Shown piece after piece: positions 11,885 to 24,570 of a stretch of DNA of 64,000 nt. Made by a program: the position numbers and the translations under genes. This DNA comes from Stropharia rugosoannulata. Lineage: Eukaryota > Basidiomycota > Agaricomycetes > Agaricales > Strophariaceae. Below the pieces are notes generated by a model that was not told the origin of the DNA, made no database searches, and was given only the letters and a program-made list of their open reading frames with translations. Numbering within the stretch: the stretch's first letter is position 1; each line of letters begins with the position of its first letter. The stretch lies in assembly GCA_028532985.1 (NCBI GenBank), contig JANCIK010000001.1:4340001-4404000 (forward strand), in the 5' to 3' direction.

Positions 11885-12920
11885 ATGTCAAGGTCTTCTG
11901 AGTTGGTACGTTAATAGTAATATTAGCCAAGGTATCGCCTATATCGCTTTCTCAATTTACATCTATCTCCAGTGTCGTCTCTTGCCAGAGCACCAAAAAC
12001 AAATCGACGATGCTCTTAAAGTCAGCTCCCATCCGAGGGCCGTCCGGGTAAGTACCTGTGGATGGTCCATTCCTTTAAGTGACTGAACGAATGCCCTCGT
12101 CCATACAGGAAATTCTCGAGAAGATAGCTAATAGCTATATTACGACAAGTAAGGATGGCGATCACATTTGCAATCTCCACGAGCCAGATTCACCGGGATA
12201 CAATTCGAAGAACATGTCCGACACGCGTCGCCACTTCTTCAGCCATTTCCCTGAGTACGTGCTTCTCCCTTCGTCGGTGACTCGATAATTTACCATGTCT
12301 TCGGTAGAGGTTACCCGCAGTGCGATGCTTGTGGCCACAGGACATCACAGATAGCGAACCTGAGAAATCATATACGAACTCAACACCCGACTCAACAAGA
12401 CATACTGATCAAGAAAACGAGCCGACGCAAGAGTCGGCAAGGTTCTCGCCCATCGCCATCGTTTAAGCGCCGTACAGCAAGTAGCAGCACTGCATATTCT
12501 GCAGGACTGTCACAAGTCAAGATCTCTCAGACAACGGAGGTTGCGGACGACCTCCCACCTCTTCCCGACTTAACATACTCGACACCGTCCCCCGCCTCGT
12601 CGACCGACGTCGAGCTACCGATCGGAGACCTGGATACGATGATCGATTATACATATACGAGTGAGCAACTTCTGCAAATGTTCTACTCGTCGGCGTCGGG
12701 CACATTGAACTCCCCTTGCAATCAACTACTGTCGTATGTGCCACTCGGCGGCGATAGCCCTACATTCGACCCCGACGTCTGCCTCAATGGAGAGTCAAAA
12801 CAGCTCGATTCGTTAATGTGGGATTCTTCCTCGGCACTCTATACAAGCAATATCTGGTTCGAATCCTCCGTTCTCCCGCCTTTCTCTTATATCGTCGAGG
12901 GTCTTACGCAGGACTGTTGA
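11885..12920 (+). CDS. Single-finger C2H2-like protein
   Basis: Four exons (11885-11905, 11973-12047, 12109-12254, 12308-12920) join in phase to 284 residues. The fourth exon starts in the finger CDACGHRTSQIANLRNHIR..H (C-x2-C-x12-H-x4-H), followed by a basic patch (KKTSRRKSRQGSR) and a long Ser/Thr/acidic tail. This is consistent with a small nuclear regulator, but one finger alone rarely binds DNA specifically. The acceptor at 12307 was preferred over one two bases downstream because only it keeps the finger in frame. Function unknown. Confidence 0.75.
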
Positions 12921-14826
12921 TACTCCCTCATCCATTTATTTCATTTAGTTATTTCTTGTATACATGCTGCTACGGACAGCATCCCCTTTACTCTTAATAT
13001 TCAACCTCCCTATATCGCCGCGCGCTTTTTTTATTACTAAACTTTTCCTTGCCTTGTAATATTATATCCGCTGTTATCTCGCCCCACTTAGAGAATACGC
13101 TCCCGTGTCGTTATCATTTTTACTTCTCACTTTGTTACGTTCTGTCAGATCAGTTAAATTCAGTCTGTTCCATCCAACAAAATTATCGAGGTTCCTACCT
13201 CTCGTGAAGTTGAATCTCCCCCACACAGCCTGTTAGAGTGCCACTCGATCACTGCCGTCACTCCACACATGTTTCGACAATCTTATTGTCCACCAGATCA
13301 ACGAAGCTGACCTGCTCTGGACAAAAATTTCACTGAACACTGAGCCTCGAAGCCATTATGCGCTGCCATCCATCTTCTTTTTTTTTTTTTTGGCTCTGCG
13401 AAGGTATGTGTTGTGCACCGTAGAGCTGCGACAGAACAATAGTGACCTGCTAAATGGGATTCCAGAACATTACGGGGGCCGAAGGATGGTGTGCCTGGTC
13501 ACACTAACCCGCAGTGCTAATACACCCGACGACTGATAAATTACTGATGGATGCAGACATGTAAGCTCATGTAAGGCGAACAAGATTTAGCGAAGCGACG
13601 CCATTGTGATGAGAGCCATCCTCGTGCAGCGCCAACTATACTCTGCTTACCCTTCCCGTTAGAATTTTAAAGGCTGTAGCAAGGACTTCTAGACATGATC
13701 TTTTGGCCTCCCAGTCCGGTGAACTATTTTCGAAGGAGATGATAGCACATGCAATTAAGATACTTATTAGTGCATCGCCGACGACATCATCAAACCGTTT
13801 GTTATGCGATGGAGAAACTGACAAACTCCGACGAAATAAGTGCCCAACAAGTGCCCCTGCTTTAGTAGACAAACATTTTCCCCACCCTTCTGAAAGCCCC
13901 CTCAAGCTTCAAGCTTCAGCTTTCAAAAAGATCTGACAATGCGTAGTATAAAATAAGACATGAAATCACATATCCCCATCCATACGAACACTATTATTGC
14001 AATGGTATGTAAGTACGCAAAAACCAACCTGTATTTGCTCTGTGATAACTATTAATCTGGCTTGGTGCTTTAGAGTAAAAGACTGAATTCGCTAACATTA
14101 TGTCGAAGATCTGCTGTCTCGCGCTGTTTCAAGGAGGCGAACCAGGTACGTATGGAGCACATCTTTGACGCCTTATTCCGAATTAAACTCGTCTGTAAAT
14201 AGTACGACTAGCTGGAGTAGTACAAGGATGACCATAAAATCTACTTTGTTGCTTCATGGCTCGCTCCAGAGTTTTTTTATACAAAAAATAGGCTCAGTAG
14301 AGTGCGTCGCATTGAAGTTTCGTCTCGTGCAAACTTCGCAGTTTACTTGAATTAGTTATTAACGCGTCGCGTCGCATACTCTGACTTAGAGCGGGGACGC
14401 GTTACGTTCTTCCCATGAGAAAGTAGGAGACGTAGAGTAATTCGTCATGTCATTTTGATGACATGTCAAATAACCATTGAGGACAAGTTGAGAATCAATT
14501 GAGAACACTTCCGAGGCTTTAGATGATCATACAGGCATCAGCTCCTTCCATCTAATCTTATCTTCATGATGTAATCTGTCGCTGTCCTCTCCCGGATTGA
14601 ATGTTCTCAGACTTTCTCCACCGGTATACGACGCCTTTCATTGCCGGGATTCAATCTTCTTATCTTCCCATAACTTAAGTTTCCTATGGCAAACATCGAC
14701 ATTTGAAGTACCTGGTGCTGATCTGATGACCTGTGAGAGCTGTCGAGATAAAGAAATGAACGCTGTGTGGGCAAGAACCTCTTCCTTCTACCTTCCAGAC
14801 CTCCACTCACTCGACTGCAATACAAC
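12921..14826. other. Intergenic, no supported gene
   Basis: Contains a poly-T run near 13377-13391 and short unsupported frames (13636-13936, 14165-14350). A frame starting at 14597 is the 5' flank of the next gene read through. Confidence 0.5.
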
Positions 14827-15602
14827 ATGTCCGTTCCAACTGAAGGTAAGTGTGAACTCAGAGAGCTACCAACAAGGACTGATTCATAAGAATGCGATTG
14901 TTTCAGTTCATTTTGGCATTTTAGCCCCGGTCGTTGCGCAGGATGGAAAGGACGCCGAGCTTAGCGCGTTTCTCCAGATAGGATATGACCTGTCCCTCAC
15001 CGAGACTGGTACTGCTCAGTGGTTTGCTATCAAATACGCAGATGTCATGCCAAGCACGTATGCCATCTTCGACTCGTTCGCCAATGTGGACGGACGCAAC
15101 GCACACCTGAGCGGCCCCATCGCCGCCGCTCTCATGCAGAACGCCCCGACTCTGCTCAGCCAGCCGCCAGAAATAAACCAGGTGGACATTTTGGCCAGCG
15201 TCGTCGATGTCAAGCGAGCCGGGGCCGGAGAGGGCCGCACGGCCGGACTCAGTGTCGGGCTGCGGGTGCTGTTTGAGGCGAAGGCAGACAAGGTCCAGAC
15301 AGTGAAGGACTTCTTAGTCGTAAGTCACCTAGCTGTCAGTGAGCAGGGACCCTGGCTGATGCACTCGATTACTCTAGGGCGCTCGTCGGCTGGTTCTCGA
15401 TGAGCCCGAGACATTGGTGTGGTATGCTTTCCAGTTCCCCGGGACAAATAAGTTCGGCATCGTCGACTTCTTTAGCAGCGAAGGAGGCCGCATTGCACAT
15501 GTCGGAGGGAAGGTGGCAGCTGCCCTCTTTGGCTCTGTAGACGAGCTTCTCACTGGGCCGCCGGACTTGGTCAAGGTTGATGTCTTGGCCGCAAAGGCTT
15601 AA
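14827..15602 (+). CDS. Two-domain ABM-like (dimeric alpha-beta barrel) protein
   Basis: Three exons (14827-14845, 14907-15319, 15378-15602) join in phase to 218 residues. Two internally similar halves each carry the antibiotic-biosynthesis-monooxygenase-type pattern. The first reads FGILAPVVAQDGK...IQ-like TAQWFAIKYADV...AIFDSFANVDGRNAHLSG. The second reads ETLVWYAFQFPGTNKFGIVDFFSSEGG..AHVGG. Both end in a Q/K-V-D-ILA or VLA strand. Small ABM-fold proteins oxidise or isomerise aromatic and quinone-like compounds, but many have no known substrate. It has no signal peptide, so it is probably cytosolic. The short first exon (MSVPTE) is set by a clean donor and an in-phase join. Confidence 0.8.
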
Positions 15603-15756
15603 ACCACCTGTACAACAAAGAATACTCAAATGTGCAACAAAGAGCCAAATGATATGTATGATGTAGTGTTAGTAAGTACGGTCCTATAAAGAATAAAGAT
15701 CTGTCACTGGCCTGGAAAAGACCAAGCCTTATCCTACAACAAATAAGCGATATCTG

Positions 15757-17376
15757 TTACAGCTTTCGAATCTCGTACATGAGTTGAATGGGGTCGTATT
15801 TGAAGTTCAGGACTTCTTGATCTCCACTGCCGCATACGTACGAGTGTAATTCTTGACCCGATTTCCAAAGAACGGTCATCCCTTTCATCTCCTCTAAGAA
15901 CGTGAAGTTCACAGGAAAGCCAGATAGTGAATGAAACTCCAAGTTAAATGTTGAGATAGGTTTTCCCAAGTTGCGGCGCCATTGTAAGAAAGGGAGAACC
16001 ATGTCTGTATTGGCGATGGTGATAAATGGAGCGACCTTTATGTTTTGAAGGTGAGGGAAAAGCTGGTACTCGTCGTTCGACTGCGACGTGGAAAGAAGGA
16101 AGTCCATTCCATCAGGCGTCAGTTCGATTTCTTCCACAGATGCTAAGGACTTGAAGAGTTTTATAAAGCTGGAGTCTGACGGTGGAAGTCCGCGTGAATC
16201 AATGTAGAAAGTCTTGACATCGTCAAAATTACACGCGGTCAGCGCGCTGAGGAGCGCTGGCAACTCGTGGGGCAGCGTATCAACTTTGAATTTGAAATCG
16301 GGAGATAACGGGTTGCTGATCGAGGACATGGAATTCGTGAAAAACGTGAATGATGAAAACAGAGCATTGATTGATACTGAAGGGGTAGCGCAAACGTTGA
16401 TGTAGTTTTTGGAGTAACGAGCTAGCACTCGTTGGGTCGTTTCCAGGAGATGTGAGTTATGCCGGCCTTCGGTGAGCGTTTCGAGGTATAACCGGCACCC
16501 GGGAGCAGGCGTAATGTGGTCAAGCAGTGGCATGCAGGCGCCCGTCGACCCGAACGCGTGGATGTCGCGTAAGTGAGGAAGAATGACGTAAGGAAGGGGC
16601 CCAGATTCCGGCGTAGGTATTAACGCCAAGTTGACCGATAGTAACTGGAGCCGTTCCATCGTTTGGAACGCGCGAAGTATCTGAGGGACGTCAAAGTAAG
16701 GGGAAAGTTTTAAAGTCTGAAGACGCGCAAAACATGGCGATGACAGGGGGAAGTTGAGGTTAACGGGGATGAAGTGTCGAAGAGCAGGCGCGTTGTTTGA
16801 GAATAGGCGATAGTCTTCCGCAGCGAAGATGTTAGAAAGACTGTTGAGTCCAAAGTGTATGTGGAAGAGCTCTAGGCTTGGTGCTGGCTGCTGAAGGACG
16901 CGCCATCGTTTTCGCGCCAGGTCGGTCGACTGCACGCCAATCTCCACCACCTCGATGTGTAACCGCCGAATACGCGACCAGTGTTGGTCTAAAACAGAGA
17001 GAAAGTAGTCCCCGGAGGCCTGTTTGCTTTCGTGAGCTGGATCAAATCTAATGCTGCCCTTGACGTTCAAGAGGGATTGTCCTGTCCGCAAGAGCACCTC
17101 GTTTCTCCAGTTGGCATGGCTCCATGAGAGCGCCTCGATATCGATGAGTTGGGCCCATAAGGATGGAGCGCGGAGGATTATCTTCCGCCACTGTGAACAG
17201 ACTTGAGAAGAGAAGCGGAGGGTAGTCAAAGGATGGGCATCTTCGTCGTGGCTGAGGTGACCGGTCTCCGCGAGGTCCATGTTCATATCGGCGTTTTCTG
17301 AGAATATGAGCCATAGCAAAAATTCATCGAGCTTGAATACAGGCGACTGCCGCTGTGTAACGCGCTCGTCAGACAT
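15757..17376 (-). CDS. F-box/LRR-like protein
   Basis: A single open frame of 539 codons starts at the ATG at 17376 (MSDERVTQ). The frame extends to 17421 but only with a GTG. The N-terminal part has the degenerate basidiomycete F-box pattern (FKLDEFLLWLIF..., TTLRFSSQVCSQWRKIIL, APSLWAQLID). Leucine-rich, loosely repeated strands follow, typical of F-box/LRR genes that are strongly expanded in mushrooms. By family it would be the substrate adaptor of an SCF ubiquitin ligase. The target is unknown. No intron is needed. Confidence 0.8.
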   Translation of the reverse strand: MSDERVTQRQSPVFKLDEFLLWLIFSENADMNMDLAETGHLSHDEDAHPLTTLRFSSQVCSQWRKIILRAPSLWAQLIDIEALSWSHANWRNEVLLRTGQSLLNVKGSIRFDPAHESKQASGDYFLSVLDQHWSRIRRLHIEVVEIGVQSTDLARKRWRVLQQPAPSLELFHIHFGLNSLSNIFAAEDYRLFSNNAPALRHFIPVNLNFPLSSPCFARLQTLKLSPYFDVPQILRAFQTMERLQLLSVNLALIPTPESGPLPYVILPHLRDIHAFGSTGACMPLLDHITPAPGCRLYLETLTEGRHNSHLLETTQRVLARYSKNYINVCATPSVSINALFSSFTFFTNSMSSISNPLSPDFKFKVDTLPHELPALLSALTACNFDDVKTFYIDSRGLPPSDSSFIKLFKSLASVEEIELTPDGMDFLLSTSQSNDEYQLFPHLQNIKVAPFITIANTDMVLPFLQWRRNLGKPISTFNLEFHSLSGFPVNFTFLEEMKGMTVLWKSGQELHSYVCGSGDQEVLNFKYDPIQLMYEIRKL

Positions 17377-19430
17377 GGTCGGGCAACAGTGATAGTTGAG
17401 GGGATGAAATAATCTGTACACTTATATATAAAAACGGGTCTGCCGAGCTGTTATTCGACGTGGCTCATATGCAGTGAAGCTGTGGTGTAAAAGCCACGGA
17501 AGTTCCAGAGCAGATTGTGATTATGACCGAAGCATGCAGCAGGGTGGTTCTGTCTTCTAGACATCCTGTCATTAGGGTGTTATTTTGGGTCTCGGCGGAA
17601 TATGATCAGCATGATTCTGACTCGGAGAACCGGAAGTCTGGATTATTCCAAGACTAATCTATAGGCCCAACTTGCAAACTGGCAGCCTCATGTCGGTCAT
17701 CCCAAGTTCTTCCAAGCTTTTTGACCTCGTTTATTCTTAATAAAACTGCTACGTCACGCCGTAGAGACCAACGTTAAAAGATCCGACATTGTGGAATCTG
17801 CTGCTGCACGGGCTTGTAAGACATCGTTCGTCCGTCATGCATACTCACAATGAACACACCTGACATACTCAGAAGCGTCCGTGTGTAGGTAATGGCTGAG
17901 GTTACAGGTACATAATTACACAGGCTGTCGTAGGAATAGGAATGATCACGTTGTTGACAATTTGTTGATGCCGGAATTGAGCGGTCACTCTATAAATAGC
18001 TTCGGAGCGCTCAATACGTCGGAACGATCACGGAGATTTGGGAATTTCTCGCCTACATACGCAGAGTAGTCTAGAGTACGGCCAGTAAGTACTTGAGTAC
18101 GTAAGGTAAGGTATTTATGCAAGGGGCTCAAATATGTACCGTGCTTCAAAAAGTACTTAATCGTAAATTTCAGTATGCATGCCCATTTGAGCTTTGTCGA
18201 ATTGAGTAAATTTCGGGGACGTCGGGAGATTCATCAGGTTCAGCGCTCAGAAAACTGCTTTCAATTGGATGTTTCTTGGAGCTATGAGGTAGAAAAAAGG
18301 ACTGAACGCACTGGTGAAACCTGATGAGAGCCCGCCATGTCCTTCACCAAGGATCAATCATTGGAGTATCAAACATGGATATCTGACATTCACTTCTGAA
18401 ATGAGAGTAATCAACGCCTGAGCACATCGCTGCATCAAGAAAGAAGTACATACTACGGATCCGAGAAAAAAAATCAACCTTCTTGCGGTCGTTCCGAATC
18501 AGCTAGTGGAGTAAGTATTTGATATCTGATCCTGCCTTTAGCAGAGTGTTGGTTCAACAAATATAATCATCGTAGTGCCAGTATTTTCAGACGCCAAATC
18601 AATACAGAACCTGATATTTGATATCCCCTCCGATATTGGATTGTTTCTTGTTGAGACAGCATCACCGGAATTCTCGGTCAGTGAACTAGCCCCTCAAAGG
18701 ACGACTGCATTAAAATGCTTATAGATATCTGACAAACGCAAAACAGAAACTGTTCTGATGAGACAGCATGTACGCTACATACTCAGTAATAATATATGAC
18801 AAGGTATCTTTTGTCGTAGACCATGTCTGCCTGAATGCCTTGAAATCTCAATTATATGTCACCCGTGTCACTGCAATGTATTCATCTCGGTCTGTCGAGA
18901 AGTTAATAGAACACGGCCAGGTGCGCCGAAAACAAATGGGTTTATGCCACGCAAAAAGCGACTTTGACATACGGACCGAGCTCATTTAGGAAGAGCTATA
19001 GCCGGCCCGACACACCACCACGTTTGCAGTTGTCGTAAACGTTCTTGGACGCTGAGGTGAATGACCGATGACACCTATAGAGTGTAGTGTTTTTAAGAGT
19101 CTATCAACATGTAATATACAGTAGTGGAAAAAGCGCTCTCTTCGTAGCTGATTTAGAGGAAATTATTGAAGCCGTTGCAGCGTTGCATATGAGTTCCGGG
19201 TACTTGAACACGTTAAACACGGGCTGTAACAGGTTGTACAACGGAAGAAATATTCCATCCGGTTTGCGCCGCAGCAGGTGAGGTGAAGATTTTGCCCAGG
19301 ACATTGACCGCAAGGTTGAGTTAAGGATGAAACTATCTCCGACGTACAATATAGCTTTATGAGTGTGGAACGGTAGATATTTTCAATATGCTTGGATGGA
19401 CATGACTCATTGGCCCATGACCATGTAAAT
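17377..19430. other. Intergenic, no supported gene
   Basis: A CTATAAATAG motif near 17992-18001 (plus strand) is TATA-like but no coding exon follows it. Short frames at 18768-18989 and 19087-19349 look non-coding. Confidence 0.5.
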
Positions 19431-22400
19431 CTATTTTTGGCTACGCCTCTCCTTCTTGAAATGATTCGACATAAGAAAAGCAATGTCTATGAGAATGAGT
19501 TAGTAACCGTTGTAGAAAATGGGGTACACGACAAGGAAGTGAGGGGATGCACGACTTACCCAGGCTTTGCTCAAAGTTCAGCCTAGGATCGCAGAACGAC
19601 TGCAAGAATCGACTGTCAGTGAGAGATTCCTATCTTGACAATTTACAATCTCACCTGATATCTTAGCTCAAGTTCTTCTTCAGTAAGCTCCATACTACCG
19701 CCGAGACACTCAGTAACAGAATAACCTTCCTCATTCAGCTCTCCTGTGAATTCGAGACTAACGCCGTTCAAGCGCGATCCACAGGCCGAATGGATGCGCA
19801 GTGAGGAGGTGATTTCGGAGATTATATTGTTGAAGTGGCGGGTTTTCAGCCCAGATGCAGAGGTTTGCGTGCTGGAGATGAGACAAATTAGATTGGCAAT
19901 GGTAATGCAATAAAAGGGAAGGAGAGAATATGCAGCCCAAAGATTTGCCGTCTTCTAGACGCGACTACTGAGCATCAATCTTCTGGCTGTCGACCCGCTG
20001 ATCTCGTCACTTTTGCAGAGCACGCACGAAGATAACAAGTAAAACGTTTCGCACAATCAGAAAAGCAATAAATAAAATCCATTTTGAGAGAAATGAAAAA
20101 GGCGAGGTTGAAACGCAGGCGTGGTTGGGAAGGACAGGAAAGTTCGTGTCATTGAAAGTAGAATGGACGCACTTTCCATGCATGGGATCGCAAATCCATG
20201 CCACTGGATGGCCTGATTCCTTCACAGCTTGTATGTGAGCAGGCAAGTGATCATCAATCTACGAAGATGAGGGAGAGGTCAGTAACTGGCACTACGACTA
20301 AAACGGTGAAAAAAGTCCGAGTTATAAATAAGGAAGAAGTGTCCGACAGTGTGCATTCTACTTCCTCCTCTGCTAATATTGTCCCCCAGTTACACGCTGA
20401 CACGACAACAGAAGTGTAACTCCAGTGAAGTAGAATAGTATCGGTGACGTTTAGAAGGAGGAATAGCAAGTTCCCTGAGACTTGCTATGAGGCATGTATC
20501 CTGTGCGTATGGTACCACCTGTCCCTTTACAGCAGCCCGGATCAAATACACAGAGAAGCACGATAGAAGATCTGGACGAATCATATAACACAAAGAAATA
20601 AAGAGGCCTTTGACCTTGGGGAATGATCTTGAGTCGCACAAAGCAACGCGAGAAGGCGGCGCTGATGTCGGGCAGAAGTGTGCGGCTGATCAGACAGGAT
20701 GAGAATCGCCATGAGCAGGCAAACTCCAATGCTGGAGGTGGCGTCGAAGTCCACCATTCCAGCATAGCCTCCCCACAACTAACTCAACCCCAACAAAACA
20801 GAGTGATAAGGAGTGCCACATATAGCAGAATCCTTGCCCATTGAGACACGAAGAGGCGCAACCGTGAGGTAAAGATGCAAAGGAGCAAAAGTAATAATAA
20901 GAATCTCTTCAGGTCAGACCACGCACCTTCGAAGCGCCATAACGTGTAATAAGTGTTACTCGTCCAGGTTCCCTATCAGGATTGACGACTGTGGGGCGTA
21001 GACATGAGATTTAACACGAATAAATGAAGTAATGGGATGCATCAAATAGTCACGAAGAGCAGGGGAGCAAAATGTCTAGATCTCCCAGTTGATCAACTGC
21101 CGTCCGTGGGACCCTGTATCCGGTGCAGTGGGTCCCCATGGCTAGATATCCCATCAACGTTCACCTTTGCTAAAGGAAGGAGCCCTGGGTCGCAAAAGGC
21201 AACGAACTCTCAAGGGACAGAAGCGTCGTGGACGTCGAAGGCGACAACGCGTGGAAAATAACAAATGGGCGCGAGAAATAGAAACACGCACCATCCAGCA
21301 CCCTCACGAGCTCGTCGTTCTCCATGCTCGGGCCGACCTTAATGCCAATTGGGTTTCTGATGCCACGGAAATACTCCACGTGTGCGCCCGTCAACTGGCG
21401 CGTGCGGTCGCCAATCCAGAGGAAGTGTGCGCCGGTGTTGTAGAACGCCTTCTGAGTGGCACCAGGAGGCGCCGCCACCGCCGTTGGCGGGAGCACTACG
21501 GACGCAGGCACGGGGAGCTCGCGTGTCAGAGCCGCTTCGTACCCAAGCATCAGGCCTTCGTGGCTGATAACGCGCGAATGGCTTAGCAAAGAAGCTGGCG
21601 GATACATTTAGGATAGATGTGTACCTGGTGTAGAAGTCAACCTCGCCTAGTGTCCCGCGTCCACCACCCTGTTCGTACGCTAAGGATGCGCTGGCGTCGG
21701 CGCCGATCGTTTTGCTAAAGTCCAGTGCATCGGAGAGTCCATCGACGATAGTCTCAAATTCACGTCTGTAAGAAGGCAAGGCGTTAGACCGCAAAGACAA
21801 ATAGCTACAACAAGAGCGGGGATCTGGACAGGAAAATCGACAAGAAAACAGGGCCAGAAAGTAATGAGGCCTAGAAAATGCCCATGGAACCGACGATACT
21901 CTATCGCTCCGCCAAAAATCGTTATGACACACTGCTGAAACGCACGCAAGAATGAAAAAGGACGAGTAATTAGACAACCTAAGTCAGACAAGCTCGACAT
22001 GAGGCGGTAACAACCGTCGCTTCGTGTTTGAGCGGCCCATATCATGCCGTCACCACCGCGGCTGGAAGAAAGAAATGTGGCGGTGGCGAGACGCTATCGG
22101 ATAGAGCATCCTCTGAGGGATACGACCGATAGAGCTTGTATGCCTGTACTGTTCCATAGACTATGCACATTCGTCTATCCCATAGAACACAGCTCTTCGA
22201 GAATCAAAGAAAGGAAAAGCATCGCGCAACGTCCCCGAAAAATGAACGAAATAAGGCAAAATCCAAATGCAGAGCAAAACCCAAAAGTGTATCGGATTGG
22301 CGATCCAGATGAACAGAGCCGCGCTACAGTTTGCTATCGAGGGCGATGCACCGTGAGGAGGGCATGAAAGTGCGCTCCCCATAGTATATCAGACGTCGGC

Positions 22401-24570
22401 GATCAAGGAGCCTCAAGAATTGCTCGAAGAGAAAGGAAACGGGTGCGAGACGCACATACCTCAAGCTTTCACTTCGGACGTGATCCAAACTCCATTCTCG
22501 GGGGTGGTGCAGACTGGCAAATCCAGACGTTAACAGGCTCCGCAGGCTATTGAGGGTGGTAGCTGAGTGGAAGTAGGCCCTGAGAACGAGGGGAACATCA
22601 GATGTCTTCTAGACAGTGCTAATGAGGATGAAAAATACCTCAGCAAGCGTTCTGAGTCCGGCTCGCGGTCTTTTGGGTCCAACCTAGGAAAATCCAGTTG
22701 CGGTTATAGATCAGAAACGGCGGAATTGACTATGCAAACCCGTTCACGTTGTCCCCCCTAAAGCTAAGTACTTTCTCCCCGTTCACGGTTTCGTAGCTGC
22801 TGCTGCGCGGCTTCGCGTACTGCCCAGCAATCCGCCCGATTCTGACCTATACAGATGAAAAAAACGGAGAAGTAACGTGGAAATCATGGATTATTCGCAC
22901 AGGGACTGAGATAAAACGTTGTGGGAACACTCACCACAGGTAATCGCGCCCCCCAGATCAAAACAAGAGAGAATGACAAGATAAGACCGATTTTGGCGGA
23001 AATATTTTCCTGTGAAGGCGATGATAATCAGCAACCCTTCGCGTAAGTGAGAGATAATATAAGTGAAATCGCCTCCCAGCTCCTCCCGCTACGGAAAAGA
23101 AGTGAGGAAACGGAACAAAAGGGAGCGAAAGGGGATTAATAAACTTCATAGCGGCGTAATTTGAGAAGTTGAAGAATGAAAAGAAACGGGGAAGGCGGGC
23201 TTCGCCACGGAGAGCGGAAGAGCACTGCAAATAGATAAATTGGGCAGATTAACGAAGGACCTAGACTGATTACAAAGACGAGTAATATCCGTCTTCTTCA
23301 CCAACCATGGGACTATGGCAGGAAATTCAAAACAGGGCTAGAAAGCGCAAAGCGCAGTATTCGCGTTATGATGAAGATCAGGGGAGGCGGGCAAAAGTGC
23401 AGATAAAAGCCAATGATGGCATTGCATGTCTTGGTAACAGAATTAGAAATGGTAGCAGTTGACTGCTTAGAAGCGCGCCTACTGTCAGGTAGACGTCAAG
23501 AATCTATAAGGAAACCGAGGAAGTCCCCGTCCTTTCGTCGATTGAACAGGGGGCGGAAAGAAAACAAAAAGCTCGGTCGAAACGTCTGTCTTGAACGGTA
23601 CATGCCAGGTGGCGCGACACGATGACCAAAAACGCCACCGCAATAGAATTTTTACCAGAGAAAAAAAGGCCTCGCATGAAAGAATGGAAAGACTGAATGC
23701 AATTTCTTGCAGAATTTGGCGCGAAACAAGTGCAGCAGTCTGAAAGAAAGTTACTCACGTAAGTGCAAGCGTCAAAACTTTCTGCGCAGTCACCGGCGTG
23801 CAAAAGGAACGCTTCACCACGCTGCACCTGCGCAAGTTGGTGCCTTAGACGTTCAATCTGTGTCATGTAGATTGAACAATTCGTTGATTTATCATGAGCC
23901 CAGCCCAGAACAGGACCGTAATCAATCAGACGGTCAGAGAATGGGAGTACATTTTTAAACAATTGAAGTATTTGTCGAGAAGCAGGTCAAAAGCCATCAA
24001 GAGACGAGACCAGGACGACATTCAGGCATGAATCAGTGTTTCAGTACCGGTAGTAATCGGTCGAACGGCATTATAATCACGTTGCAGAGCAAAACAAAGA
24101 CAGTCGCGATGGGTCAAAGTCGCCGGTCAGAGCCAAGGAGCACACGTAAACAGCGAGGACATAATTCGACGTGTATTTCCGACCAAGGAGCAGATAGGGA
24201 GCGGGAATACGGCAGTAGGAAGCAAAGAAAATCCAGGATACAGCACAGCGAAGGTAATAGCATCAATTAGCCTGAATCGTGAGGCTCTCCACGTAGCTCA
24301 CTCACCTCGGAGGGCGAGACAAGATGAGGCATTGTGTTCAATTTGCCTAACACCCTTGGGTTCCGCCGTGAGCAACTCATTTCCTGGGTTCCTCCGGGAT
24401 CACCCCGGCCTAGTACGCCTAGGAGTTAAGGAGCTCACCGTTCCAGATGTTCTTGGTTGGAGTATGCAACATCCTGCAAAGGTCATGCACAAGAATGAAA
24501 CATGCGTTAACCTACGCACTTGCGCAATGGGTTTCTCCTTCCACGATTCCGGGGTCCAATTGGCAGACAT
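19431..24570 (-). CDS. Class II 3-deoxy-D-arabino-heptulosonate 7-phosphate (DAHP) synthase
   Basis: First shikimate step: PEP plus erythrose 4-phosphate to DAHP. Fifteen exons join in phase to 484 residues: 24570-24520, 24473-24439, 24354-24306, 23857-23759, 23009-22935, 22846-22740, 22683-22639, 22579-22460, 21765-21625, 21563-21292, 20988-20927, 20258-20173, 19871-19655, 19599-19560, 19486-19431. Family landmarks run in order: [13 protein letters not shown], metal-site [91 protein letters not shown]. All expected blocks are present and the length is normal, so it looks functional. Six introns exceed 300 bp (749, 694, 668, 448, 303, 301), against about 55 bp elsewhere. One donor (GTTTGC at 22739) is weak. 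This is the plant/bacterial-type enzyme, distinct from yeast Aro3/Aro4. Confidence 0.95.

Noticed and set aside
12856..12872. tRNA-like TGGTTCGAATCC T-arm sequence
   Set aside because: It lies inside the coding end of the finger gene, and no cloverleaf or A/B-box spacing is present. No convincing tRNA was found anywhere in the window.
21339..21977. 212-codon minus-strand frame
   Set aside because: It shadows DAHP synthase exons 9 and 10 and reads through their intron in the wrong frame.
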